A stretch of 64,000 nucleotides of DNA, taken from assembly GCF_902459765.1 (NCBI RefSeq), contig NZ_CABPSP010000012.1, positions 124,001 through 188,000 of the forward strand, in the 5' to 3' direction. Below the pieces are notes generated by a model that worked only from the letters and a program-made list of their open reading frames with translations, was not told where the DNA came from and did not search any database. The position numbers were made by a program, and so were the translations under genes. Each line of letters opens with the position of its first letter. Positions within the stretch are counted from its first letter, which is position 1. This document shows, in pieces, positions 51,019 to 61,218 of this stretch. The stretch comes from Pandoraea anapnoica. Its GTDB lineage: Bacteria > Pseudomonadota > Gammaproteobacteria > Burkholderiales > Burkholderiaceae.

Positions 51019-53579
51019 GGTTCCAATGCTTCGAGTAATTCGGTCTCCACGGCAATTTGCAGGCGATTATCCTGCAAACGGCTGCCGTCGAGCAGGAACG
51101 TGTCTTCAACACGTTCGCCGAGGGTATTGATGCGGGCGGTTCGCACGCTGACGCCGTGACGCGCAAGCACGCGAGCGACCGCATAAAGCAAACCGGTGCG
51201 GTCGTTGGCCGACACCGATAGCAGGTAGTACTGGCCACGTTCATCGGGCCGAAGATCGACACGAGGCGTGACCGGGAAGCTGCGCGAGCGGCGCGGCAGA
51301 CGCCCCTTGCTCGGTTCTGCCAGAGGCTCTTCCCGTGTGAGCAACGACACCAGCTCGCTTTCCACCAAATTGATGATGTCGCGATAACTCGTGTCGAGGC
51401 CCGGGTCGGTCAGCAGGAAGCTGTCGAGCGCGAAGCCCTGGCTGGTGGTGTGCACTTTGGCGTCAAGAATCGACAGTCCCTTGCGCTCGAAGTAGCCACA
51501 AATACGCGCGAACAGATCGACCTGATCGCGCACATAAACCAACACCTGCAACCCTTCGCCAATGGGCGACGGACGCGCCTTGACGATGGGCGATGCACTG
51601 TCGACATGTCGCCACAGATGGCGCGTTTGCCACGCCACATCCGCCGGGTCGTTGCGTAGAAAGTACGCGACGTCCAGCGTGCTCCAGAGCGCTTCTTGCG
51701 CCCGCTCCGGCACCGTGTACAGGCGTAACAGTCCAAGCGCTTCTTCCTTGCGCGCTTTCAATTGCGCATGCGGGTCCGGGTTGGCGCCGCCCAGCACCTG
51801 CAATGTCAGACGATAAAGGTCTTCGAGCAGCTTGCCTTTCCAGGCGTTCCAGACTTTTGGGCTGGTACCGCGAATGTCTGCCACGGTGAGCAGGTAAAGC
51901 GCGGTCAGGCGACGTTCGTTTTCCACTTTTTCCGCAAAACGTCGGATGACTTCGGGATCGGTGGTGTCCTGCTTCTGCGCCACGGTGCTCATCGTCAGAT
52001 GTTCGCCGACCAGCCAGACAATCAGATCGGTGTCTTCCTTGGAGATGCCGTGACGCGTGCAGAAGGTGCGGGCGTCGACCATGCCGAGCGTCGAGTGGTC
52101 ACCACCGCGGCCCTTCGCAATATCGTGGAAGAGGGCAGCAATCGTCAGCACCCAAGGACGGTCGAAGTTCGCGATCAACTGACTGCAGAACGGATACTCG
52201 TGCGTATGCTCCGCGACCGCGAAGCGGCGAATATTGCGCACGACCATCAGAATGTGCTGATCAACGGTGTACACGTGATACAGGTCGTGCTGCATCTGCC
52301 CGACCACGCGACGGAAGTTGATCAGATACCGGCCCAGCACGCTCGTCTGGTTCATCAGGCGCAATGCATGGGTGATGCCCTGCGGCTGCTGCAAAATCTC
52401 GAGGAACGTGCGGCGGTTTTCCGGGTCCGCCCGCCACTGCCCGTTCATGAGTTCGCGAGCGTTGTAGAGCGCCCGCAGGGTTCGGGCAGACAACCCTTTC
52501 ACCCCGACGACTTGCTCGTAAAGCAGGAACGTTTCGAGAATCGCATTCGGATGACGTGTGTACAGTTCGTCGTCAACGATCTCGATCATCCCTTGCTTCT
52601 CGACGAAACGCTCGTTGATCACGCGAGTGACGCCGCTTGTCTGCGGGAACAGCCGGGCTTCAACGTTCAGCAACAGCACCGTATTGAGCTGCGAGACCGC
52701 CTTTGCAGCCCAGTAATAGCGCCGCATGAGTTGCTCGCTGGCGCGCTTCGTCGTCGTGGCGTCGAAGCCGAGGCTTTGCGCAAGCGCCGTCTGAAGGTCA
52801 AAAACCAGCACGTCCTGACGACGACGTGCCAGCAGATGGAGTCGCGCGCGCAAACCCTTCAGGAATTGCTCGTTGCGACGCAGCTCCTTGAGTTCGCGAT
52901 CCGTCAGTAGATCGCGCGTGGACAGCTCCGCCCAGCTATTGCCGAGCCCCGCTGCCTTCGTCATCCACAGAATCACTTGCAGGTCGCGCAAACCGCCCGG
53001 GCTTTCCTTGCAGTTCGGCTCAAGGCTGTACGGGGTGTCCTGATACTTCGCGTGGCGCTGGCGGATCTCGAGTTGCTTGCTCCGAAAGAACGCAAGCGGG
53101 TCGAGGTCGTCAGCGAAACGTTCCTGAAATTCGTCGAACAGCGCTTGATTGCCGGTGAGCAGACGCGCCTCCAGCAGGCTCGTTTGCACCGTGATGTCGG
53201 CCTGTGCTTCGGAAATGCACTCGTCGACAGTGCGTACCGATGAACCGATCTCAACGCCGATATCCCAGAGAAAACCGATGAACGGCTCGACGTGCGACGT
53301 CAGCGCCTCTTCGTCAGTGCCGCGATGCAGCAACAGAATGTCCACGTCCGAATACGGATACAGTTCGCCGCGTCCGTAACCGCCGACCGCCACGAGCGCG
53401 AAGTTGTCCGGCATTCGGTACTCGGCCCATGCGTCGCGCATGGCCTGATCGACGGCGTGGCACAAACCGTTCAGCAGCCCGTCGATCTTGCCGTTAGCGA
53501 CAAATCGTTCGACGAGTTCAGCCTTGCGGTCCTTGAGGGCCTGACGTAGCGGAGAAGGGGCGTGTGCACGTGCGTGCAT
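51015..53579 (-). CDS. glnD: PII uridylyltransferase / uridylyl-removing enzyme GlnD
   Basis: The 854-residue bifunctional enzyme senses glutamine and adds or removes UMP on PII proteins, controlling nitrogen assimilation. The nucleotidyltransferase site is [20 protein letters not shown] (about 67-86). The HD domain for de-uridylylation reads [16 protein letters not shown] (about 470). Two ACT domains at the C-terminus, beginning near [20 protein letters not shown] and [20 protein letters not shown], would bind glutamine. Length matches family members. It lies between map and the coupled pseudouridine synthase gene. Confidence 0.97.
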   Translation of the reverse strand: MHARAHAPSPLRQALKDRKAELVERFVANGKIDGLLNGLCHAVDQAMRDAWAEYRMPDNFALVAVGGYGRGELYPYSDVDILLLHRGTDEEALTSHVEPFIGFLWDIGVEIGSSVRTVDECISEAQADITVQTSLLEARLLTGNQALFDEFQERFADDLDPLAFFRSKQLEIRQRHAKYQDTPYSLEPNCKESPGGLRDLQVILWMTKAAGLGNSWAELSTRDLLTDRELKELRRNEQFLKGLRARLHLLARRRQDVLVFDLQTALAQSLGFDATTTKRASEQLMRRYYWAAKAVSQLNTVLLLNVEARLFPQTSGVTRVINERFVEKQGMIEIVDDELYTRHPNAILETFLLYEQVVGVKGLSARTLRALYNARELMNGQWRADPENRRTFLEILQQPQGITHALRLMNQTSVLGRYLINFRRVVGQMQHDLYHVYTVDQHILMVVRNIRRFAVAEHTHEYPFCSQLIANFDRPWVLTIAALFHDIAKGRGGDHSTLGMVDARTFCTRHGISKEDTDLIVWLVGEHLTMSTVAQKQDTTDPEVIRRFAEKVENERRLTALYLLTVADIRGTSPKVWNAWKGKLLEDLYRLTLQVLGGANPDPHAQLKARKEEALGLLRLYTVPERAQEALWSTLDVAYFLRNDPADVAWQTRHLWRHVDSASPIVKARPSPIGEGLQVLVYVRDQVDLFARICGYFERKGLSILDAKVHTTSQGFALDSFLLTDPGLDTSYRDIINLVESELVSLLTREEPLAEPSKGRLPRRSRSFPVTPRVDLRPDERGQYYLLSVSANDRTGLLYAVARVLARHGVSVRTARINTLGERVEDTFLLDGSRLQDNRLQIAVETELLEALEP

Positions 53580-53717
53580 GGCGGCTTCCAGGGAGTGGAC
53601 AAACGAATCAGGCCGGGCAACGCGCTGCGGAATGCTGCGAGACCGGGCCAGGCGGCCGCCAGAGATGCCGGCGGCCGGACGTTACTGCTTCGTTGGAATC
53701 TGATGGTTCTTACGTTG

Positions 53718-54545
53718 TTAAGCTGCTGCTGCGAACGAGGTGACGTACGACGAGCCCGGCGGCGGTGCGGGCGTCTGGGCCGAATGCGTCAGCACCTCGT
53801 GGCCCGTCTCCGTCACCAGCACGGTGTGTTCCCACTGGGCCGACAGGCTGCGGTCTCGCGTCTTGACGGTCCACTGATCCGGCATTGTCCGAATTTCGCG
53901 CTTGCCAGCGTTGATCATCGGTTCGATGGTGAAGATCATGCCGGCCTGCAATTCCAGGCCGGTACCTTGACGTCCATAGTGCAGGATTTGCGGATCTTCA
54001 TGGAATACCTGACCGATCCCGTGCCCACAATATTCGCGCACGACGCTGTAGCCCTGCGCCTCGGCGTGTGTCTGAATCGCCTGACCGATGTCGCCAAGAC
54101 GCGCACCCGGACGCACCTGGTTGATGCCGAGCCACATGCACTCATAGGTGACTTGCGCCAGACGTTTGGCCAGGATCGTGCCGTCGCCGACGATGAACAT
54201 ACGGCTCGTGTCGCCGAAGTAGCCGTCCTTGATGACGGTGATGTCGATATTCAGCGCGTCACCGTTCTTGAGCACCTTGTCGCCGGGAATGCCGTGGCAG
54301 ATCACGTCATTGACCGAGATGCAGGTGGCCTTGGGGTAGGGCGGATAGCCGGGCGGCTGGTAGTTTAGCGGTGCCGGGACGGTGCCCTGCTCCTTGATCA
54401 TGAATTCGTGGCAGAGGCGGTCGAGCTCCCCGGTGGTGACGCCTGCGCGCACGTGCGGCGTAATGAAATCGAGCACTTCGCTGGCCAGGCGGCAAGCGAC
54501 GCGCATCATTTCAATGTCGTGGGCATTTTTGAGAGTGATGGCCAT
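53718..54545 (-). CDS. map: Methionine aminopeptidase type I
   Basis: The 275-residue dinuclear metalloprotease removes initiator Met after deformylation. Family segments are CISVNDVICHGIPGDKVLKN (substrate His), NIDITVIKDGYFGDTSRMF (two metal Asp residues), EYCGHGIGQVFHEDPQILHY (metal His), and MIFTIEPMIN and WTVKTRDRSLSAQWEHTVLV (metal Glu residues). ATG 54545 is used, matching MAITLKNAHDIEMMR. It is divergent from rpsB with 530 bases between, a common map/rpsB arrangement. The C-terminus extends about ten residues beyond E. coli Map. Confidence 0.97.
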   Translation of the reverse strand: MAITLKNAHDIEMMRVACRLASEVLDFITPHVRAGVTTGELDRLCHEFMIKEQGTVPAPLNYQPPGYPPYPKATCISVNDVICHGIPGDKVLKNGDALNIDITVIKDGYFGDTSRMFIVGDGTILAKRLAQVTYECMWLGINQVRPGARLGDIGQAIQTHAEAQGYSVVREYCGHGIGQVFHEDPQILHYGRQGTGLELQAGMIFTIEPMINAGKREIRTMPDQWTVKTRDRSLSAQWEHTVLVTETGHEVLTHSAQTPAPPPGSSYVTSFAAAA

Positions 54546-54756
54546 CGCGGAATTGGGCAAATTGCGGAAACAGTGACGCATTATCGCACCAATGGAGGGT
54601 TTTGGCCGGGTTTCGCCCTTGTCAGGCGTGGATTTCGGAGCATTCCGACGGAGAATTTCCGCAGTTCCGATCGCTTCGTCGGAAGCGAAGCCGAACCGGC
54701 CGGTATGCCGCGCAAACCGGGCATCTGCGGTCTGTCATCGCAAGTTCACGAGCCCC

Positions 54757-54786
54757 TTGAGTGATGGCCCGGTGCGATGCTATAAT
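54757..54786 (+). promoter_or_regulatory. Sigma-70 promoter of the rpsB operon
   Basis: TTGAGT (54757-54762), 18 bases, then a perfect TATAAT (54781-54786). The start near 54793 leaves a leader of about 280 bases before rpsB, in keeping with autoregulated ribosomal-protein leaders. Confidence 0.75.
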
Positions 54787-54821
54787 CTCGGGCTAAGTCG
54801 AGGACGAGTTGTCAATATGGT

Positions 54822-54844
54822 CAAGGGTTTCCCCTTGGTTTTTT
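54822..54844 (+). terminator. Terminator-like hairpin in the rpsB 5' leader
   Basis: CAAGGG (54822-54827) pairs with CCCTTG (54832-54837) around a TTTC loop. One G later come six T residues (54839-54844). It lies about 30 bases after the predicted start and so could act as an attenuator. Confidence 0.5.
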
Positions 54845-55075
54845 GTGCGATTCGCCGGAGTTTTGGGGTGTTTAGCCCCAAGTTGGTGCCGAAAGGCGCT
54901 GAGTTCGGTGATTCGTCGGGCAACGATCTTGTCTTCTCGGCTTGGAAATTTTGAAATCGCGGGCCGGCGCACCTAGGGTGCCCGATCTTCGCAGGCGGGT
55001 CATGCAAAGCTGTATGGCAGTCTGGCGAAACGGGTACGGCAGCCGGTCTAAGACCTAACCCTCACGGAGAATCAC

Positions 55076-55825
55076 ATGTCTGTCACGATGCGTCAGATGC
55101 TGGAAGCGGGCGTCCACTTTGGTCACCAAACCCGTTTCTGGAACCCCAAGATGGCCCCCTATATCTTCGGCCATCGCAACAAGATTCACATCATCAACCT
55201 CGAAAAGACGTTGCCGATGTACCAGGACGCGCTGAAGTACGTGCGTCAACTGGCAGCAAACCGCGGCACGATCCTGTTCGTGGGCACGAAGCGTCAAGCG
55301 CGTGACATCGTGGCGGAAGCCGCAGCACGTGCCGGCATGCCTTACGTCAACAACCGTTGGCTGGGCGGCATGCTGACGAACTTCAAGACGCTGAAGTCGT
55401 CGATCAAGAAGCTCAAGGACATGGAGCAGGCTCTGGAAGCCGGCGAACAAGAGCGCATGAGCAAGAAGGAAGCGCTGCTGTTCGATCGCGAAATGGCCAA
55501 GCTGCAAAAGTCGATCGGTGGCGTGAAGGAAATGGGCGGCATGCCCGACGCCATCTTCGTCGTCGACGTCGGCTACCACAAGATCGCCATCACCGAAGCC
55601 AACAAGCTGGGCATTCCGGTGATCGCCGTGGTCGATACGAACCACTCGCCGGAAGGTGTGGATTACGTGATCCCGGGTAACGACGACTCGAGCAAGGCTG
55701 TCGAGCTGTACGTGCAAGGCGTTGCCGACGCAATCCTCGAAGGCCGCGCAAACGCCGTCAAGGAAGTCGTTGAAGCCGTTCGCGGTGAAGGCGACGAGTT
55801 CGTCGAAGTGAACGAAGAGGCGTAA
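55076..55825 (+). CDS. rpsB: 30S ribosomal protein S2
   Basis: The 249-residue S2 protein joins the small subunit late and is needed for mRNA and S1 binding. It opens [20 protein letters not shown] and contains [40 protein letters not shown] and [20 protein letters not shown], all characteristic. It heads the operon that runs to bamA. The long leader and the terminator between rpsB and tsf suggest that expression of the pair is finely balanced. Confidence 0.98.
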   Translation: MSVTMRQMLEAGVHFGHQTRFWNPKMAPYIFGHRNKIHIINLEKTLPMYQDALKYVRQLAANRGTILFVGTKRQARDIVAEAAARAGMPYVNNRWLGGMLTNFKTLKSSIKKLKDMEQALEAGEQERMSKKEALLFDREMAKLQKSIGGVKEMGGMPDAIFVVDVGYHKIAITEANKLGIPVIAVVDTNHSPEGVDYVIPGNDDSSKAVELYVQGVADAILEGRANAVKEVVEAVRGEGDEFVEVNEEA

Positions 55826-55844
55826 GCGGCCACCGCTGCGTAAC

Positions 55845-55876
55845 AAAAGGGGCTGCTTGTGGCGCCCCTTTTTTTT
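55845..55876 (+). terminator. Terminator between rpsB and tsf
   Basis: AAAAGGGGC (55845-55853) pairs with GCCCCTTTT (55864-55872), followed by more T residues to 55876. Read-through must occur if tsf lacks its own promoter. Confidence 0.8.
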
Positions 55877-55979
55877 AGTCCGATTTCCCCGCGTCGGGTG
55901 AGTGGGGCGCCAAGGGTGGGCAGTGAGGCCGCTCTTGTGAAACCCTCTCCCGACTGATTCGATATACAGGAGTAACGAT

Positions 55980-56861
55980 ATGCCGGCAATTACTGCAGCA
56001 ATGGTGGGCGAACTGCGCGCCAAGACCGATGCGCCGATGATGGAATGCAAGAAGGCGTTGACCGAAGCCGACGGCGACATGGTCCGTGCTGAAGAAATCC
56101 TGCGTGTCAAGCTGGGTAGCAAGGCCAGCAAGGCCGCAAGCCGTATCACGGCTGAAGGCGTGATCTCGGCATACATCGACGGCGGCACGGGTGCCGTGGT
56201 TGAAATCAACTGTGAAACCGACTTCGTCTCGAAGAACGACGACTTCCTGAAGTTCGCAGAAGATGTGGCCAAGCTGGTCGCCGAGAACAACCCGGCCGAC
56301 GTCGCTGCTCTGTCGGCGCTGCCGCTCGACGGCAAGACCGTTGACCAGATCCGTGCCGACCTGATCGGCAAGATCGGCGAAAACATGACGATTCGTCGCT
56401 TCCAGCGTTACGAAACGTCGGGCAAGCTGGCATCGTACCTGCACGGCACGCGTATCGGCGTGATCGTCGAGTACGAAGGTGCTGACGCTGAAGTGGGCAA
56501 GAACGTCGCGATGCACATCGCCGCCATGAAGCCGGTCGCCGTGTCGGGCGATCAGGTCGCGGCAGATCTGATCGAGAAGGAACGCAAGGTCGCCGCCGAG
56601 AAGGCCGCCGAGTCGGGTAAGCCGGCCGAGATCGTCGCCAAGATGGTGGAAGGCAGCGTGCAGAAGTTCCTGAAGGAAGTCTCGCTGTTCAACCAGACGT
56701 ACGTGAAGGACGATAAGGCAACCGTCGAGCAGATGCTCAAGGCCAACAACACCACGGTCAAGGGTTTCACCATGTTCGTGGTCGGCGAAGGCATCGAGAA
56801 GAAGCAAGACGACTTCGCTGCTGAAGTGGCTGCTCAAGTGGCCGCTGCCAAGCAGTCGTAA
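55980..56861 (+). CDS. tsf: Elongation factor Ts
   Basis: The 293-residue factor exchanges GDP for GTP on EF-Tu. It begins with the UBA-like domain [20 protein letters not shown] followed by KKAL, then [16 protein letters not shown] and [20 protein letters not shown] in the core, and [20 protein letters not shown] near the end. CAGGAG precedes the ATG. It is the second gene of the rpsB operon, with a partial terminator upstream. Confidence 0.98.
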   Translation: MPAITAAMVGELRAKTDAPMMECKKALTEADGDMVRAEEILRVKLGSKASKAASRITAEGVISAYIDGGTGAVVEINCETDFVSKNDDFLKFAEDVAKLVAENNPADVAALSALPLDGKTVDQIRADLIGKIGENMTIRRFQRYETSGKLASYLHGTRIGVIVEYEGADAEVGKNVAMHIAAMKPVAVSGDQVAADLIEKERKVAAEKAAESGKPAEIVAKMVEGSVQKFLKEVSLFNQTYVKDDKATVEQMLKANNTTVKGFTMFVVGEGIEKKQDDFAAEVAAQVAAAKQS

Positions 56862-56959
56862 TTCGCGCAGTACCGTAGTATCCGGGGGCGGCGGTGTCGT
56901 CCCCGTTGTTTCATCCAGAATACCCCAACAGTGCCCGACCAGACTTCTTAAGGACCGCC

Positions 56960-57673
56960 ATGTCTACTCCTTACAAACGCGTACTTCTCAAGCTCTCTGG
57001 TGAAGCCCTCATGGGTGACGACTCGTTTGGCATCAACCGTGCAACCATCGAGCGAATGGTTGGCGACATTGCCGAAGTCGTTCGCCTGGGCACGCAATTG
57101 GCCGTCGTGATCGGCGGTGGCAATATCTTCCGGGGTGTGGCAGGCGGTGCTGCAGGTATGGACCGCGCGACGGCCGACTACATGGGCATGCTCGCCACGA
57201 TGATGAACGCCCTGGCGCTGCAGGACGCGATGCGTCACGCCGGCATCGAAGCGCGTGTGCAATCCGCGCTGCGTATGGACCAGGTCGTTGAACCGTACAT
57301 CCGCCCCCGCGCAATTCGTCAGCTCGAAGAGGGTAAAGTCGTGATCTTCGCCGCTGGTACGGGTAACCCGTTCTTCACGACCGACACGGCAGCCGCGCTG
57401 CGTGGCTCGGAAGTCGGTGCGGAAGTCGTGCTCAAGGCGACCAAGGTCGACGGCGTGTATTCGGCCGACCCGAAGAAGGATCCGGATGCAGTGAAGTACT
57501 CGACCATCAGCTTCGACGAGGCGATCTCGAAGAACCTGCAGGTCATGGACGCGACGGCTTTCGCGCTGTGCCGCGATCAGAAGATGCCGGTGCGCGTTTT
57601 CTCGATCGTGAAGCCGGGCGCGCTCAAGCACGTCATTCTCGGCGAAGACGAGGGAACGCTCGTCCACGTTTGA
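56960..57673 (+). CDS. pyrH: UMP kinase
   Basis: The 237-residue hexameric amino-acid-kinase-fold enzyme converts UMP to UDP. Seen are [80 protein letters not shown] (phosphate and Asp residues) and a C-terminal [11 protein letters not shown] 56960 is preferred because AAGGA lies just upstream and the family starts there; an in-frame 22-residue extension is not conserved. Confidence 0.98.
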   Translation: MSTPYKRVLLKLSGEALMGDDSFGINRATIERMVGDIAEVVRLGTQLAVVIGGGNIFRGVAGGAAGMDRATADYMGMLATMMNALALQDAMRHAGIEARVQSALRMDQVVEPYIRPRAIRQLEEGKVVIFAAGTGNPFFTTDTAAALRGSEVGAEVVLKATKVDGVYSADPKKDPDAVKYSTISFDEAISKNLQVMDATAFALCRDQKMPVRVFSIVKPGALKHVILGEDEGTLVHV

Positions 57674-57683
57674 GTTCAAATTG

Positions 57684-57715
57684 CGGCGTCGACGCGCAAT
57701 GGCGTGTCGACGCCG
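57684..57715 (+). other. Strong stem-loop between pyrH and frr
   Basis: CGGCGTCGAC (57684-57693) and GTCGACGCCG (57706-57715) form a perfect ten-base stem with a 12-base loop. No T tract follows. It may protect or process the operon mRNA. Confidence 0.5.
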
Positions 57716-57757
57716 TATCATTTATGTTTGCGTAACAATTTAGGTTTGGAGGTTGCC

Positions 57758-58318
57758 ATGAGCGTTGCTGACGTCAAGAAGAATGTCGAGCAGAAGATGA
57801 AGAGCTCGATCGAATCGTTCAAGAACAACCTGGCGAAGATTCGTACCGGCCGCGCGCACGTTGGCCTGCTCGATCACGTTCAGGTCGATTATTACGGTTC
57901 GATGGTGCCCATCTCTCAAGTGGCCAACGTGAGCCTCGTCGATGCCCGTACGATCGGCGTGCAAGCGTGGGAAAAGAACATGGTCCCCAAGATCGAAAAG
58001 GCAATCCGCGAGTCGGATCTGGGGCTGAACCCGGCCACGCAGGGCGATATCATTCGTGTGCCGATGCCCCAACTGACCGAAGAGCGTCGTCGTGAAATGA
58101 CGAAGCTGGTCAAGTCGGAAGGCGAAAACGCTAAGGTTGCCGTGCGCAACCTGCGCCGCGACGCTAATGAGCAGCTCAAGAAGATGGTGAAGGACAAGGA
58201 AATTTCTGAAGACGACGAGCGCCGTGGTGGTGACGACGTTCAGAAATTCACCGACAAGTTCGTCGCCGAAATCGATGAGCTGGTGAAGCAGAAGGATGCT
58301 GAGATCATGACGGTTTAA
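57758..58318 (+). CDS. frr: Ribosome recycling factor
   Basis: The 186-residue factor splits the post-termination ribosome with EF-G. Characteristic runs are [40 protein letters not shown] and [20 protein letters not shown]. The [20 protein letters not shown] helix is also present, and the length is exactly that of the family. The ATG has TTGGAGG at a suitable distance. It lies in the usual place after pyrH. Confidence 0.98.
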   Translation: MSVADVKKNVEQKMKSSIESFKNNLAKIRTGRAHVGLLDHVQVDYYGSMVPISQVANVSLVDARTIGVQAWEKNMVPKIEKAIRESDLGLNPATQGDIIRVPMPQLTEERRREMTKLVKSEGENAKVAVRNLRRDANEQLKKMVKDKEISEDDERRGGDDVQKFTDKFVAEIDELVKQKDAEIMTV

Positions 58319-58382
58319 GTGCCCAGCGCACTTACCGCTATATCTCCGCAGACTTTCGCGCCCGACTCCGCGCCGTAACTCA

Positions 58383-59165
58383 ATGGGTTTTCTCAGCTCT
58401 ACGCTTTCTGCTCCCGAGACAGCGAGCATTCCGCGCCACGTTGCCATCGTCATGGACGGCAACGGGCGTTGGGCTACCAGTCGTAAATTGCCCCGCGTTG
58501 CGGGGCACAAGCGTGGTGTTGACGCCGTGCGTGAAGCGGTGACGGCATGTGCCGAGCTTGGTGTCGAGTACCTGACCCTGTTCGCGTTCAGTTCCGAGAA
58601 CTGGCGTCGTCCACAGGATGAAGTCTCGACACTCATGCAGCTTTTTATCCTTGCGCTCGAGCGAGAGGTGGGGAAACTGCACAGCAACGGCATCCGTCTT
58701 CGCGTCATTGGTGCGCTCGAAGCGTTCGAGCCGCGCATTCAGGAACTCGTCAGGCGTGCGGAAGAGCGTACGCAGGACAACAAGGGTCTCACCCTGACCA
58801 TCGCAGCCAATTATGGCGGGCGGTGGGATATTCTCCAGGCTGCTCGGAAGCTCGCCGCTGCGCGTGTCGCGCAGGGTGGGGCTGCAGCGCTCGATGCATC
58901 GTTTTCGGAAGACGATCTCGCGCCCTACCTGAGCATGGCCTATGCGCCGGAGCCGGATCTCTTTATCCGCACCGGTGGCGATCAGCGCGTCAGTAATTTT
59001 CTGCTTTGGCAACTGGCGTACACTGAACTCTATTTCACCGAAGAATTCTGGCCGGACTTCAACGCCAATACGCTTAAGCGGGCGGTCGCCGAGTTTCAGC
59101 AGCGCGAACGCCGTTTCGGCCGTACCAGCGCGCAAGTCCAGAACCCCTCGGGACAATCCGCCTGA
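58383..59165 (+). CDS. uppS: Undecaprenyl diphosphate synthase (di-trans,poly-cis)
   Basis: The 260-residue cis-prenyltransferase adds isopentenyl units to farnesyl diphosphate to make the C55 carrier for peptidoglycan. It carries [20 protein letters not shown] (catalytic Asp), [38 protein letters not shown] and the C-terminal [20 protein letters not shown] followed by [14 protein letters not shown]. The stop overlaps the cdsA ATG by one base. No strong Shine-Dalgarno is seen before the ATG. Confidence 0.97.
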   Translation: MGFLSSTLSAPETASIPRHVAIVMDGNGRWATSRKLPRVAGHKRGVDAVREAVTACAELGVEYLTLFAFSSENWRRPQDEVSTLMQLFILALEREVGKLHSNGIRLRVIGALEAFEPRIQELVRRAEERTQDNKGLTLTIAANYGGRWDILQAARKLAAARVAQGGAAALDASFSEDDLAPYLSMAYAPEPDLFIRTGGDQRVSNFLLWQLAYTELYFTEEFWPDFNANTLKRAVAEFQQRERRFGRTSAQVQNPSGQSA

Positions 59166-59974
59166 TGCTCAAGACACGCGTTATTACCGCTGTCGTACTT
59201 CTCGCCATCCTTTTGCCCGTAATCTTCGCCGGTACGCCGGCGCAGTTTGCGCTGCTCGCGGCCGTGATAGTTGCGGCCGCCGGGTGGGAGTGGGGGCGCC
59301 TGGTCGGCCTGAACGGCACGGGCGCCGTTTTTTATGGCGCGCTGGCACTGCTGGGCGTCGGGTTGACCTGGGCAGGTGGCTGGACGCTGTCGTCGATCTG
59401 GCTCAAACCGGCCGCCGTCTTCTGGATTCTCGCCGGACCCTATACCCTCGCACGTAAGCCCGCGACGCAAGGCGCGTGGCGTGGTCTGTTGCTGGTGGCT
59501 GGGCCGGTATTGCTGATTGCTGCCTGGCAGGCGCTTTGTCTCGCGCGTGAGCGCGGTATCGCGTTCTTGCTGTCGGTGCTCGTTATCGTCTGGCTCGCCG
59601 ACACCGGCGCTTATTTCGCTGGCCGGACTTTCGGCAAACGCAAGCTCGCGCCGTCCATCAGCCCCGGAAAGTCGTGGGAAGGTGCCATTGGCGGGTGGTT
59701 GCTGGTCCTCGTGATTGCCGCGGCAGTGCTCGCCAGCGGATTGCAGGCGCCGACCATCGTTTCTCATCTCGCCAGCACGTTGGGCCTCGCACTTGGCGCA
59801 CTCGCGCTGACCGTGCTGGTGGCTTTCTCGGTCGTGGGCGATCTGTTCGAATCTCAACTCAAGCGGCAAGCCGGCGTGAAGGATTCCAGCGCGCTGCTGC
59901 CCGGTCATGGCGGTGTGCTCGATCGAATCGATGCACTGCTCCCGGTGCTCCCGCTGGCTATGCTCTTCGTCTGA
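59165..59974 (+). CDS. cdsA: Phosphatidate cytidylyltransferase
   Basis: The 269-residue integral membrane enzyme makes CDP-diacylglycerol from phosphatidate and CTP, the branch point of phospholipid synthesis. It has about seven to eight hydrophobic segments. The CDS signature is complete near the C-terminus: [20 protein letters not shown] followed by [20 protein letters not shown]. The [20 protein letters not shown] and [13 protein letters not shown] segments are also present. It starts one base inside uppS and ends two bases before dxr, so translation is tightly coupled. Confidence 0.97.
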   Translation: MLKTRVITAVVLLAILLPVIFAGTPAQFALLAAVIVAAAGWEWGRLVGLNGTGAVFYGALALLGVGLTWAGGWTLSSIWLKPAAVFWILAGPYTLARKPATQGAWRGLLLVAGPVLLIAAWQALCLARERGIAFLLSVLVIVWLADTGAYFAGRTFGKRKLAPSISPGKSWEGAIGGWLLVLVIAAAVLASGLQAPTIVSHLASTLGLALGALALTVLVAFSVVGDLFESQLKRQAGVKDSSALLPGHGGVLDRIDALLPVLPLAMLFV

Positions 59975-59976
59975 TC

Positions 59977-61176
59977 ATGTCGCAACGTCTTTCCATTCTC
60001 GGCTCCACTGGCTCCATCGGCGTTAGCACGCTCGACGTTGTGGGGCGTCATCCGGATCGCTTCTCGGTCTACGCGCTGTCGGCGCACCGTAATCTCGATC
60101 GTCTTTTTGAGCAGTGCGTTGCCCATCGTCCGCAAGTGGCGGTCGTGGCCGACGCCGATGGCGCACGCGTGCTGTCGGCGCGTTTGGCTGAGGCTGGCCT
60201 GAAGATCGACGTGATGTACGGTCCGCAAGCGCTGATCGAAATCGCCGAGGCCGGCGAGGTCACGATGGTCGTGGCGGCCATCGTGGGTGCTGCAGGTCTG
60301 CAATCGACCCTTGCTGCGGCGCGCGCAGGCAAGCGCATTCTGCTGGCGAACAAAGAGTCGCTGGTGCTTTCCGGTGCGTTGTTCATGGCGACAGCAGAAC
60401 GCGCGGGCGCCACGTTGCTGCCGCTCGATAGCGAACACAACGCTATTTTCCAATGCTTGCCGCAAGTCGCCGGGGAGAGCCGTATTTCGACGCGTGGCGT
60501 CGAGAAACTGGTGTTGACTGCTTCGGGAGGCCCATTCCGTGAGCGGGAACTGGCGTCGCTCGATAACGTGACGCCGGACGAAGCATGCGCGCATCCGAAC
60601 TGGGTGATGGGTCGCAAGATCTCGGTGGATTCGGCGAGCATGATGAACAAGGGCCTTGAAGTCATCGAGGCGCACTGGCTGTTCAATATGCCGCCGGAGA
60701 AGATCGAGGTACTGATCCATCCGCAAAGCGTGATTCACTCGATGGTCACGTACACCGACGGCTCGACACTGGCGCAGCTCGGTAACCCCGATATGCGCAC
60801 GCCGATCGCTCACGCGCTGGCGTTTCCGGACCGGGTGGCGTCGGGCGTTGCCGGATTGAATCTCGCGGACATCGGCAAGCTGACGTTCGAAGCGCCGGAT
60901 CTGCGCCGTTTCCCGTGTCTTCGTCTGGCATTCGATACGCTGCATCGCGGCGGTACGGCGGGGGCTTTGCTCAACGCATCCAACGAAGTGGCCGTGGCGG
61001 CGTTTCTTGATGGGCGCATCCGTTTCACTGCGATTGCGCAAGTGGTCGAGCGTGTGCTCGATACCGTCGCCGTGGGTGAGGCCACCTCGCTCGAGGTCGT
61101 GCTTGAAGCCGATCGTCGTGCCCGCGAACTGGCGACGGAGATCGTTGCCGGTTTGCCTGCACCAGCGCGTTCCTGA
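59977..61176 (+). CDS. dxr: 1-deoxy-D-xylulose 5-phosphate reductoisomerase
   Basis: The 399-residue enzyme makes MEP from DXP, the committed step of non-mevalonate isoprenoid synthesis. It shows the NADPH loop [32 protein letters not shown], metal and substrate segments [13 protein letters not shown] and [16 protein letters not shown], and [20 protein letters not shown] with EAHWLFN. ATG 59977 lies two bases after the cdsA stop. Its product pathway feeds uppS in the same operon. Confidence 0.98.
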   Translation: MSQRLSILGSTGSIGVSTLDVVGRHPDRFSVYALSAHRNLDRLFEQCVAHRPQVAVVADADGARVLSARLAEAGLKIDVMYGPQALIEIAEAGEVTMVVAAIVGAAGLQSTLAAARAGKRILLANKESLVLSGALFMATAERAGATLLPLDSEHNAIFQCLPQVAGESRISTRGVEKLVLTASGGPFRERELASLDNVTPDEACAHPNWVMGRKISVDSASMMNKGLEVIEAHWLFNMPPEKIEVLIHPQSVIHSMVTYTDGSTLAQLGNPDMRTPIAHALAFPDRVASGVAGLNLADIGKLTFEAPDLRRFPCLRLAFDTLHRGGTAGALLNASNEVAVAAFLDGRIRFTAIAQVVERVLDTVAVGEATSLEVVLEADRRARELATEIVAGLPAPARS

Positions 61177-61218
61177 CGCCGCTGCCCATGTCGTAATTTT
61201 CCCGGGGCTCGTTCGCTC

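Larger units (their letters stand above)
54546..55075. other. Divergent intergenic region, map / rpsB
   Basis: This 530-base gap carries the rpsB promoter (54757-54786), an early leader hairpin with a T tract (54822-54844), a small hairpin GCACC-TAG-GGTGC around 54967-54980, and the rpsB ribosome binding site. I see no gene in it. Confidence 0.6.
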
